Shown: positions 1 through 5,905, numbered from the stretch's first letter. The stretch: 6,994 nt of DNA from Candidatus Peregrinibacteria bacterium (GCA_030638845.1 DAOWDW010000078.1:1-6994); one strand, 5' to 3'. Notes: generated from the sequence alone by a model not told the origin. A program made the numbers and translations.

Positions 1-1053
1 AAGTTGAGGAAGTGTATATCCGAGACCGAGTTTTGCTGCAATAAATGCAAGTGGATATCCAGTTGCCTTAGATGCAAGTGCAGAACTTCTACTCAGACGT
101 GCATTTACTTCTATTACTCTATATTTACGAGATTTTGGGTCTAAAGCATATTGAATATTACATTCACCAATAATTCCTAAGTGTCTAATTACTTTAAGTG
201 CAGCGCTTCTTAGCATTTGGTAATCTTTATTGTCTAATGTTTGGCTTGGGGCAATAACTATAGATTCTCCAGTATGAATTCCAAGAGGATCTACATTTTC
301 CATATTGCAAACTGTAATACAGTTATTTGCTTTGTCTCTTACTACTTCATATTCAATTTCTTTCCACCCTGTTAAGTCTTCCTCTACAAGAACTTGTGGG
401 GACTCAATAAATGCTTTTTGGCACAAGTCTTTAAGTTCATTTTCATTTGATGCTCGTCCGCTTCCTTTTCCTCCTAGAGCATATGCTCCGCGAATAATAA
501 TTGGGTAGCAAATTTCATTTGCTGCCTTTAATGCTTCTTCTACAGTTGTACATGCCTTTGACTTTGGAACGGGTATACCAATACTTAATAACTCAGCATT
601 AAACAGTGCTCTATCTTCTGTTTTTTGGATGCTTTCAACTGGGGTTCCAAGTACAGAAATATTATATTCTTCTAGTACTCCAGATTCATGAAGTGCAACT
701 CCACAGTTAAGAGCTGTTTGTCCTCCAAAACTAAGTGCAATAATATCTGGTTTTTCTTTTTCTATTACGCGGACTACAAATGAAGGTGCAACAGGAACAA
801 AATATACTGCATCTGCAAGTCCCCAACTAGTTTGATTTGTAGCAATATTTGGATTAATTAATATAACTTTAAATCCCTCTTCTTTTAGTGCTTTAATAGC
901 TTGGCTACCCGAATAGTCAAATTCACCAGCTTCTCCAATTTTAAGAGCACCAGATCCAAGTAAAAGTACTGTTTTATTATCATTCTTTTTAAAAAAAGAG
1001 TCTCCGTCACCCCTATGGGGCTCCGAAGAGCCAGTTTCTTTTTGTGTAGTCAT
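1..1053 (-). CDS. carB: Carbamoyl-phosphate synthase large subunit, N-terminal part (cut by the left window edge)
   Basis: CarB makes carbamoyl phosphate from bicarbonate, ammonia (supplied as glutamine nitrogen by CarA) and two ATP, feeding pyrimidine and arginine synthesis in the cytoplasm. The window holds 351 N-terminal codons of a protein that normally has about 1,070 residues. This is the first (carboxyphosphate) ATP-grasp half. Visible motifs are [20 protein letters not shown] (33-52), the [11 protein letters not shown] stretch (109-119), the glycine-rich ALGGKGSG loop (192-199), [10 protein letters not shown] (255-264) and [18 protein letters not shown] (315-332). E315, N317 and R319 match the metal- and phosphate-binding Glu, Asn and Arg of E. 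coli CarB (E299, N301, R303). The wording ([34 protein letters not shown]) is that of the eukaryotic CAD type, rather than the E. coli wording (VNSNPATIMTD, NPRVSRSS). The ATG at 1053 leaves a polar, charged tail of about 27 residues before the fold. No Shine-Dalgarno sequence precedes it. The gene is transcribed away from the SLH gene. Confidence 0.96.
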   Translation of the reverse strand, partial: MTTQKETGSSEPHRGDGDSFFKKNDNKTVLLLGSGALKIGEAGEFDYSGSQAIKALKEEGFKVILINPNIATNQTSWGLADAVYFVPVAPSFVVRVIEKEKPDIIALSFGGQTALNCGVALHESGVLEEYNISVLGTPVESIQKTEDRALFNAELLSIGIPVPKSKACTTVEEALKAANEICYPIIIRGAYALGGKGSGRASNENELKDLCQKAFIESPQVLVEEDLTGWKEIEYEVVRDKANNCITVCNMENVDPLGIHTGESIVIAPSQTLDNKDYQMLRSAALKVIRHLGIIGECNIQYALDPKSRKYRVIEVNARLSRSSALASKATGYPLAFIAAKLGLGYTLPQL

Positions 1054-1108
1054 CTTTGTTAGAGTGTAGGGAATGTTTTGCTTTGCGACAAGAAAATAGA
1101 AGACTTCT

Positions 1109-1137
1109 ATTATATTTTTTAAACTATCACCTGTAAT
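1109..1137 (-). promoter_or_regulatory. Candidate sigma-70-type promoter of carB
   Basis: Read on the minus strand, a perfect TATAAT lies at 1114-1109. A 17-bp spacer separates it from ATTACA (1137-1132), a 4/6 match to TTGACA. Transcription would start near 1102, giving a leader of roughly 50 nt before the carB ATG. The -35 region overlaps that of the divergent SLH promoter. The call rests on consensus match only. Confidence 0.5.
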
Positions 1138-1159
1138 CGTTATCCGTATGTAGTATACT
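1131..1159 (+). promoter_or_regulatory. Candidate promoter of the SLH-protein gene
   Basis: TATACT (1154-1159, 5/6 to TATAAT) is preceded at 17 bp by a weak -35 (CTGTAA, 1131-1136). The predicted start near 1166 would leave a leader of only about 16 nt before the ATG at 1182. That leader contains no Shine-Dalgarno sequence. The call rests on consensus match only; the -35 is poor. Confidence 0.35.
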
Positions 1160-1181
1160 TATTTCAATTCTTTCCTTATTT

Positions 1182-2012
1182 ATGAATAGATATATTTTCG
1201 TTGGTAGTCTTATTTTATTTGTTGGTACTGTATTTGCATCTGAATTTGAGTACATATTTGGAGATGCACAAAAATTTTTAAGTGAACTTAAAATGCAAAG
1301 TACCGAAATTAATCAAGTGCTAGAAGATTCTGCTTTTCAAGAATCTGATTTATTATTTTTAGAAGCAGAAGTAGATGAAGATACAAATCTTTTAGAGTCT
1401 AATTCTATATATGTAATTGTTAATGTAGGGGAAAGAGAAATGGAACTTACAGATGTTCCTAAAAATACTTGGTTTGCACCATTTGTAAGAAGTGCTGCAG
1501 AGAAGGGGATAGTATCTGGGTATAAAGATGAGCAAGGAGTTTTATTGGGACTTTTTGGTCCTGCTGATTTAGTAAGTATAGAGCAACTTGCCAAAATGAC
1601 TTTGGGAGCAAGCAATGTTTATTTATCAAGTTGTAATGGTTCTATTTTAAATAAATCTGCAGTTGGATCTTGGTCTGAGAGTTATATTTTGTGCACAGAG
1701 GAATTAGGTTGGGCAATATACAGTGATGGAGGAATAGATGTAAAAAAACCAGCTACAAGGTCCGAAGTTATTATTACCATAATGCAGGCGTTTAATGTTT
1801 TATTTGAAAGTTCTACTGGAGAAATATTTACAGATGTAAATTCATCAACTCAATTTAGTGGAGCTATAGAAAGAGCAGCAAAAGACGGAATTGTTTCAGG
1901 TTTCGCAGATGAAAATGGAAATCCAACTGGATTATTTGGACCTTCAGATTCTGTAACAAGAGCAGAAATAGCAAAAATAGTAACGCTTGCTATAGATGTT
2001 TATGGGGGTTAA
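1182..2012 (+). CDS. Secreted protein with three SLH (S-layer homology) repeats
   Basis: A 276-residue exported protein. Residues 1-19 form a signal peptide: N-R near the N-terminus, a hydrophobic core, and probable cleavage after VFA. Residues 20-85 are acidic, probably helical, and match no domain I recognise. Three SLH repeats follow: about 89-145 (LTDVPKNTWFAPFVRSAAEK, then GIVSGYKD and GLFGP), 160-206 (SWSESYI to TRSEVIITIMQAF) and 214-274 (FTDV to GIVSGF, GLFGP and TRAEIAKI). SLH repeats in other bacteria bind secondary cell-wall polymers and anchor S-layer or envelope proteins. The TRAE-type motif is intact in repeat 3, is TRSE in repeat 2 and is degenerate (VSIEQ) in repeat 1. Repeats 1 and 3 carry a loop about six residues longer than the usual DGTFKP turn. 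Cysteines 151 and 171 could form a disulfide. There is no LPXTG-type sorting signal. With no other domain it may serve as an anchor or adaptor, but its partner is unknown. The ATG at 1182 puts the signal peptide at the very N-terminus. Confidence 0.9.
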   Translation: MNRYIFVGSLILFVGTVFASEFEYIFGDAQKFLSELKMQSTEINQVLEDSAFQESDLLFLEAEVDEDTNLLESNSIYVIVNVGEREMELTDVPKNTWFAPFVRSAAEKGIVSGYKDEQGVLLGLFGPADLVSIEQLAKMTLGASNVYLSSCNGSILNKSAVGSWSESYILCTEELGWAIYSDGGIDVKKPATRSEVIITIMQAFNVLFESSTGEIFTDVNSSTQFSGAIERAAKDGIVSGFADENGNPTGLFGPSDSVTRAEIAKIVTLAIDVYGG

Positions 2013-2015
2013 GGG

Positions 2016-2055
2016 AATATTGGAATACTGGAATATTGGTGTACTGGAATACTGG
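2016..2055 (+). repeat. Degenerate 8-bp tandem array, left arm (five units of WRTAYTGG)
   Basis: Five consecutive octamers follow the SLH stop codon at 2010-2012 after three bases: AATATTGG, AATACTGG, AATATTGG, TGTACTGG and AATACTGG. The TA and TGG positions are invariant and the others vary, so this is a degenerate tandem repeat rather than a perfect microsatellite. It faces a related array on the opposite strand at 2087-2124. Confidence 0.85.
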
Positions 2056-2115
2056 TCACTGTTTAACGAATATATTAATCTACATACTAATAATCAATAT
2101 ACCAATACACCAATA
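2034..2115. terminator. Imperfect inverted repeat between convergent genes (possible bidirectional 3'-end structure)
   Basis: TATTGGTGTACTGG (2034-2047) pairs with CCAATACACCAATA (2102-2115) at 13 of 14 positions, enclosing 54 nt. It lies between two convergent genes, where a bidirectional terminator would be expected. The stem is A+T-rich, the loop is long and no clear U tract follows on either strand, so termination is a weak inference. The pairing may simply result from the two facing repeat arrays. Confidence 0.3.
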
Positions 2116-2124
2116 ACCAATACA
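2087..2124 (-). repeat. Degenerate 7/8-bp tandem array, right arm, in inverted orientation
   Basis: Read on the minus strand from 2124 downward, the units are TGTATTGG, TTATTGG, TGTATTGG, TATATTGA and TTATTAG. They are the same type of unit as at 2016-2055 but on the other strand, and they decay with distance from the transporter gene. The array begins at the base immediately after the TAG stop codon (2127-2125) of the transporter gene. Confidence 0.8.
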
Positions 2125-3045
2125 CTACATCTGATTCCTATGATGTTGTTTCATATGAATTTCTTGTAATTTATCCGATGTGTGTACTCCAGCTTTTTGC
2201 GTTAATAGTACTCCAAGAATAATTATTCCTCCTCCAATCATTTGATAATAATAAACATGTTCTCCTAAATATATTGCAGCAAATATTATTCCTCCAACAA
2301 TAGATAAAGTACCTACAGAAGAAACTGTGCTAATTTTCAATTTTTCTATTGCTTGATAAAAACCATATATACCCAAGAACTTAGCAATAAATCCATAAGC
2401 AAGAAGTGCAATAATAATTGTTCTATTTATTTCTAATGAATCCCCTGTATTAAATTTGATAAATGGAAGTAGAACAATAAATGTTGCAATTGCCATAATT
2501 GCTCTAGTAGCAATAAATAATTCTGGCTGAATGGTATTTAAATTTTTCTTAACAAGTATTCCACTCATTGCATATGCAATTGCAGATATTGTTACTAGTA
2601 TATCTCCATTTTGCATATAAAATCCCATTGAAAAGCCTTCTAGTCCTACATACATAACGCCAATAAGAATAGTAGCAAGACCAAATGCATGAAATTTTGT
2701 AAATTTTTCTTTTAGCAATATTGCAGAAAGAAGAATAAGAAATAGCATTTCAGATCTACTAAATAATTCTGCATTAACGGCAGATGTTGTATGCAGACCT
2801 TTAAACCAAAAATAAGGTGCAAGTACTCCACTCAGAGCACCATTTGCTAGTAATAGCATTCTATTTCTTTTCTTTAAAGATCTAAATTCCTTAATTAAAG
2901 GAATTAATCCAAAATATATTGAAACAAATATTCCTCCCAATATTTCACTAACAAAAAGTACAGTTACCGGAGAAAATGTATTTGTAAGTTGTTTACCAAA
3001 ACTAGGATAAGTAGAAGCGGCAATTAGTAGCATTCCCATTCCCAT
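2125..3045 (-). CDS. EamA/DMT-family membrane transporter
   Basis: A very hydrophobic 306-residue protein with about ten predicted membrane helices in two EamA repeats (about 1-135 and 147-283). EamA proteins of the drug/metabolite transporter superfamily move small metabolites across the inner membrane; the substrate cannot be read from sequence. Family marks seen are the helix followed by LLKEKFT in the first half (110-116), equivalent to the YLGEHVYYYQMIGGGIIILGV region (259-279) in the second, and NAELFSRSEMLFLILL (91-106). A polar tail rich in His and Gln ends the protein. The frame stays open upstream to 3390, but that extension would translate the tRNA-Leu gene. I therefore start at the ATG at 3045, just before the first helix; ATGs at 3039 and 3033 are also possible. 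Upstream codons (about 3080-3046, KREHKVRPKVAGW) look protein-like but have no ATG, GTG or TTG, so a non-standard earlier start cannot be excluded. The gene converges on the SLH gene. Confidence 0.85.
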   Translation of the reverse strand: MGMGMLLIAASTYPSFGKQLTNTFSPVTVLFVSEILGGIFVSIYFGLIPLIKEFRSLKKRNRMLLLANGALSGVLAPYFWFKGLHTTSAVNAELFSRSEMLFLILLSAILLKEKFTKFHAFGLATILIGVMYVGLEGFSMGFYMQNGDILVTISAIAYAMSGILVKKNLNTIQPELFIATRAIMAIATFIVLLPFIKFNTGDSLEINRTIIIALLAYGFIAKFLGIYGFYQAIEKLKISTVSSVGTLSIVGGIIFAAIYLGEHVYYYQMIGGGIIILGVLLTQKAGVHTSDKLQEIHMKQHHRNQM

Positions 3046-3141
3046 CCACCCAGCAACCTTAGGACGAACTTTATGTTCGCGCTTAGAAAATATAAGGGGC
3101 TCGAAATTTATGTCTTTTAAGAATGTTGATATAATACTTGT

Positions 3142-3170
3142 ATTATACCATAAAAATAGGTTTTGATAAA
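3142..3170 (-). promoter_or_regulatory. Extended -10 promoter for the EamA transporter gene
   Basis: On the minus strand TGGTATAAT (3150-3142) is a perfect -10 with the TGn extension. A weak -35 (TTTATC, 3170-3165) lies 17 bp upstream. The predicted start near 3135 lies between the tRNA gene and the transporter, leaving a leader of about 90 nt to the ATG at 3045. Its position within the open frame is further evidence that the coding region does not begin upstream of here. Confidence 0.55.
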
Positions 3171-3231
3171 TAGTGCGATTGAATATATATAGATCATCAT
3201 AAGATGCAAAAGATGATTTTATTATAATATA

Positions 3232-3320
3232 TGGTGCCGCTGACTGGACTCGAACCAGTACGCTCGAAAAGTGAGCAAGGGATTTTAAGTCCCTCGTGTC
3301 TACCATTCCACCACAGCGGC
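3232..3320 (-). tRNA. tRNA-Leu (anticodon UAA), CCA end encoded
   Basis: Read on the minus strand this is a complete class II tRNA of 89 nt. The acceptor GCCGCTG (3320-3314) pairs perfectly with CAGCGGC (3242-3236), followed by discriminator A and an encoded CCA (3234-3232). The D arm is GTG/CAC with a GG in the loop. The anticodon stem AGGGA/TCCCT encloses CTTAAAA, giving anticodon TAA, which reads UUA and also UUG by wobble. A long variable arm pairs GCTC with GAGC, as expected for Leu. The T arm is ACTGG-TTCGAGT-CCAGT. A possible -10 (TATTAT, 3339-3334) lies just upstream. The gene stands alone, but a partial copy of its 5' end sits 76 bp upstream. Confidence 0.97.
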
Positions 3321-3351
3321 AAGTAAGGATCAGATAATAATGATGATAGCA

Positions 3352-3393
3352 GCCTAGGTATTCACCCCGCAGGAAGTGCGAGGTCACCACAGC
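3352..3393 (-). other. Imperfect stem-loop upstream of tRNA-Leu, possible small structured RNA
   Basis: On the minus strand ACCTCGCA (3384-3377) and TGCGGGGT (3371-3364) form an 8-bp stem around the loop CTTCC. Beyond internal loops, GGT (3388-3386) can pair with ACC (3359-3357), and GCT (3393-3391) with GGC (3354-3352). Two of the pairs are G-U when read on the minus strand but C-A mismatches on the plus strand, which favours a minus-strand transcript. The stem is richer in G+C than its surroundings. No U tract follows, so it is not a standard terminator. I do not recognise the RNA family. The structure is visible; its function and expression are unknown. Confidence 0.35.
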
Positions 3394-3409
3394 GACAAAT
3401 AAAGATCAG
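3385..3409 (-). repeat. Partial duplicate of the tRNA-Leu 5' end and its upstream flank
   Basis: This 25-bp stretch matches 3309-3333 at 22 of 25 positions, offset by exactly 76 bp. The matched segment covers the first 12 nt of tRNA-Leu (acceptor strand and start of the D arm) and 13 nt of flank. All three differences are C in the tRNA copy and T here, read on the minus strand. No anticodon arm, T arm or 3' acceptor strand follows, so this is not a second functional tRNA. It looks like a decayed tandem duplication, though a selected shared upstream element is also possible. Confidence 0.8.
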
Positions 3410-3448
3410 CTTCACCAAAATTATACACATTTTTTAATTATCTCAAAT

Positions 3449-3483
3449 TGTTAACTGTTAAATGTTAATTGTTAGCTGTTATT
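3449..3483. repeat. Degenerate 7-bp tandem array (five TGTTANN units) at the 3' end of the sortase gene
   Basis: Five uninterrupted heptamers occur on the plus strand: TGTTAAC, TGTTAAA, TGTTAAT, TGTTAGC and TGTTATT. The first five positions are invariant while the last two change in every unit. The final unit overlaps the stop codon of the sortase gene by two bases. This is a different sequence from the octamer arrays at 2016-2124 but has the same design: a fixed core, drifting flank bases, and a position directly after a stop codon. Confidence 0.85.
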
Positions 3484-4696
3484 AAATCGGCAATGCCTCA
3501 ACTCGAATTTTTTGCTGTGGACGAGATTCATGTTCTCCAACCCCAAGTGGCATACCAGTTATAGGGTCCACCTCCTGTGACTGAATTATAAGTCTTCTAA
3601 GGGTTGTTCCAACTGGAGTACATGTCATAAGTGTTGATATTCTTTTGTCTACAGGTTGATCTAAAACATCTACATTAGATGGTTTTACTTCTTTTTTAGA
3701 TTGCACAATGTACCTGTGCTTATCTCCTCCGTAGTATGTCCAGTATTCATCTCCAACTTCTAAATCATGAAGTCTTGCGAATACATTTTTATAATCTCCA
3801 GGTGCCCATGGGTAATACGAGCTATGTCCTGTTACAAAAAAGTTACCAGCTTGCCCTGGCCTTGCAGTACCAGGGTAATGTACTACTCCTACCTCTAATG
3901 CATCTTGAATATCTTCTTCTAGCTTATTCCAGTTTTCATTTAATAGTGATTCATACGAAGGAGTAACTAGAGGAATATTTAATTTAAGTCTTGGAATTAT
4001 TATTCTATTTTCTGGTGGACCTACTCCTGGAAGATAATTAATTAAATTGCCATTTGTATCTCCTGCTACTGCAAGAGTAGGAGTTTTAAGTAGTTTGTCT
4101 TTAAGTAGATTATCTACATTTCCTTCGCCTACAGATTCCTGAAGTCTTTTAAGTGGGTGGAAGTAAGACTGTCCAATTTCAAAATAACTTTTAAAATTTA
4201 ATGAGACAAACAGAGCTAGAAATAATATTGCAAATGTTCCACCGAAGCGGACTGTGTCTAATAAAAATAATGAAAAACGGCTATATTCCTTCATCTTCTT
4301 TTTCTCTTTATTTACTACCCAAACTGGCTGAGAGAGAAATGACCAAAGAAAACTTTTAATTTTAGGAATGCCAAAAATCATTTTCCTTGAAGTATTGCAA
4401 CAATCTTTCATGCAGGTTTTATATTGGTTGGTACTTTCTTGTAATATATTCTTTGTGAGAAGAAAAATATTTTGTCTAGCACTTTGCATTACGTGCGTTG
4501 GTTTTATTTCTTCATCGTGGTTATGTCTTGAGGTTCTATATTGAGACATTTCAATTGTATTTATAGTTGATGTATCTTCTTCCGTTACAGTCCAAAGAAA
4601 ATTATTATCTAAATTGTCTGAATTTGATGTTGGAAATATAATATTCCCTTCATCATCGTACTCTGCCGGAGGTAAGTGAGAACTTTCAGAAATCAT
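3482..4696 (-). CDS. Membrane-anchored sortase (class D/E-like transpeptidase)
   Basis: A 404-residue sortase, an extracytoplasmic cysteine transpeptidase that cleaves a sorting motif in surface proteins and joins them to an amino group on the envelope or on another subunit. The catalytic domain runs from about 229 (NRIIIPRLKLNIPL) to 375. The triad is visible: H291 in TGHSSYYPW, C359 in LMTCTPVGT and R368 in TTLRRLIIQ. One membrane helix at about 149-166 anchors it, with a 60-residue linker before the catalytic domain. The first 148 residues precede this helix and should be cytoplasmic. They are polar, acidic at the start, with a Cys cluster (C95, C99, C100) and a basic patch KEKKKMK (130-136). 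Typical sortases have only a short tail here, so this is unusually long. About 30 residues follow the last catalytic strand. No LPXTG-like substrate is in the window. The ATG at 4696 was chosen as the longest open frame; it has no Shine-Dalgarno sequence. It lies 104 bp downstream of mnmA on the same strand. Confidence 0.93.
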   Translation of the reverse strand: MISESSHLPPAEYDDEGNIIFPTSNSDNLDNNFLWTVTEEDTSTINTIEMSQYRTSRHNHDEEIKPTHVMQSARQNIFLLTKNILQESTNQYKTCMKDCCNTSRKMIFGIPKIKSFLWSFLSQPVWVVNKEKKKMKEYSRFSLFLLDTVRFGGTFAILFLALFVSLNFKSYFEIGQSYFHPLKRLQESVGEGNVDNLLKDKLLKTPTLAVAGDTNGNLINYLPGVGPPENRIIIPRLKLNIPLVTPSYESLLNENWNKLEEDIQDALEVGVVHYPGTARPGQAGNFFVTGHSSYYPWAPGDYKNVFARLHDLEVGDEYWTYYGGDKHRYIVQSKKEVKPSNVDVLDQPVDKRISTLMTCTPVGTTLRRLIIQSQEVDPITGMPLGVGEHESRPQQKIRVEALPI

Positions 4697-4800
4697 AACA
4701 TTGTACAGGAAAAGTTAAACCTATGCACGGGAAAATGAAAGCAAGTTCTTAAGAATTTAATGTTTAAAATCAATGAATTTAGCAAGTGTAAGGGCTGAAA

Positions 4801-5886
4801 CTAAATTATCGATTCCGGTCTTACTATTATTCCTCCTCCTAATACCTCTTTGTCTTTGTAAAAAACAATAGACTGATCGTCTGCTATTCCTCTAATTGGC
4901 GACTTAAATGTCACTTTTGGAAGCGAAGAAAATATTTCCATATTACACTCCTTAGTATTTCCCTTAGAGTTAATACTTGCAAATAATTTTGATTTATTAT
5001 CTGGTACACCTACTATCCAATTAAGCTGATCTACATATAGCTCGGATTCGAAGTCAGCCCCAGTTGGAGCGGTATAAAGGGTATTAGTATTTGCGTCTTT
5101 CCTCTTCACATGAAGAGGAATTTTTAGTCCTCCAACCCCGAGCCTTTTCCTTTGGCCTATTGTGTAATATGGAAGTCCCATATGTTTGCCAACAATTTCT
5201 CCATCTTCTGTACATATATTTCCTTCTGGAACATTTTTTAAATATCGTTTTAAAAATTCTGTTGGTTCATTTTCAGAATAAAAACATATGTCTTGGCTTT
5301 CTTTATAAGTTTCTGGAATTGGAATATTTAATTCCTTAGCAATATTTAATACTTCTTTCTTTTGTAAATCTCCAAGCGGAAAAATTACATATTTTAAAAT
5401 TTCTTGAGTTAGATTGTATAGAAAATAACTTTGATCCTTACTTTCATCTTTTGCTTTTAATAGATGATATACATTTAAATCATCTTTAAATATTCTTGCA
5501 TAATGTCCTGTAGCAATAGCATCACAGCCTAGAGCTTTTGCCTGCTTAAGGAATGCTCCAAATTTGATTAGCTTATTGCATGTTATGCATGGGTTAGGCG
5601 TTTTGCCTTTTTTATAGCTTTCTAAAAATGGTTTTATTACTTCTTCTAGAAATTCTTCTTCCATATCAAGTATATGAAAAGGCGCACCTATAGATTTGCA
5701 AACTATCTTTGCTTTTTCAAAATGCTCTGGAGTACAACATTTTGTTTTACCAATGTTTGTACAATCCTCTAAAGGATCTTCCCATAGTTGCATCATGGCA
5801 CCAATTACTTCATGTCCATTATTTTTTAATAAATGAGCAACAGTACTTGAGTCTATACCGCCAGACATGGCAACAAGTATTTTCAT
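4801..5886 (-). CDS. mnmA: tRNA-specific 2-thiouridylase MnmA
   Basis: MnmA installs the 2-thio group on wobble uridine 34 of tRNA-Lys, -Glu and -Gln. It activates the uridine with ATP and takes sulfur as a persulfide from a cysteine-desulfurase relay. The 361-residue length is normal for the family. The N-terminal PP-loop is SGGIDSS (8-14). The catalytic cysteines are C100 in TPNPCITCNKLIKFG and C201 in ESQDICFY, equivalent to E. coli C102 and C199. Other family marks are GHYAR (127-131), DQSYFLYNL (151-159), the YTIGQRKRLGVGG stretch (241-253) and the C-terminal beta domain ending in VLGGGII (348-354). The ATG at 5886 fits the usual MnmA N-terminus exactly. No Shine-Dalgarno sequence precedes it; an A+T-rich -10-like TAAAAT (5900-5895) sits so close that the leader could be only a few bases. 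The gene is divergent from prfA across 74 bp, and the stop codon is TAG. Confidence 0.97.
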   Translation of the reverse strand: MKILVAMSGGIDSSTVAHLLKNNGHEVIGAMMQLWEDPLEDCTNIGKTKCCTPEHFEKAKIVCKSIGAPFHILDMEEEFLEEVIKPFLESYKKGKTPNPCITCNKLIKFGAFLKQAKALGCDAIATGHYARIFKDDLNVYHLLKAKDESKDQSYFLYNLTQEILKYVIFPLGDLQKKEVLNIAKELNIPIPETYKESQDICFYSENEPTEFLKRYLKNVPEGNICTEDGEIVGKHMGLPYYTIGQRKRLGVGGLKIPLHVKRKDANTNTLYTAPTGADFESELYVDQLNWIVGVPDNKSKLFASINSKGNTKECNMEIFSSLPKVTFKSPIRGIADDQSIVFYKDKEVLGGGIIVRPESII

Positions 5887-5905
5887 GTTTAATTATTTTA
5901 GTATT

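Noticed and set aside
1337..1615. Open frame on the minus strand inside the SLH gene; similar frames at 305-508, 3736-3966, 5091-5339, 5709-5960 and 6236-6445.
   Set aside because: Each is a shadow of a well-supported gene on the other strand (5709-5960 runs from mnmA into the intergenic gap) and has no recognisable protein features.
3193..3217. Inverted repeat ATCATC/GATGAT with a following T run on the plus strand, as a terminator.
   Set aside because: On the plus strand there is no gene upstream for it to terminate. On the minus strand, where the tRNA ends, no T run follows the six-base stem.
3046..3390. Upstream extension of the transporter reading frame (a 421-residue version starting at 3390).
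   Set aside because: It would translate straight through the tRNA-Leu gene on the same strand and its flanking repeat. The frame is open by chance, and a strong promoter lies inside it.
3352..3393. The hairpin as a signal recognition particle RNA, because AGCAGCC and a GGAA-containing loop are visible on the plus strand.
   Set aside because: The order is wrong: AGCAGCC lies 5' of the loop instead of 3'. The characteristic GGTCAGG stretch and internal loops of the SRP domain are missing, and the pairing favours the other strand.
3321..3396. A second complete tRNA gene upstream of tRNA-Leu.
   Set aside because: Only the 5' 12 nt resemble a tRNA. There is no anticodon stem-loop, no TTCGA T loop and no 3' strand complementary to GTCGCTG.
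1182..4696. The SLH protein as a substrate of the nearby sortase.
   Set aside because: Its C-terminus ends in an SLH repeat (IDVYGG) with no LPXTG-like motif, no hydrophobic segment and no basic tail.
4697..4800. A sortase promoter with TACAAT (4705-4700), and a terminator at the palindrome TTCTTAAGAA (4746-4755).
   Set aside because: The hexamer is only four bases from the ATG, so transcription would start inside the gene, and there is no good -35. The palindrome is short and A+T-rich with no U tract. Nothing else is evident in this gap.
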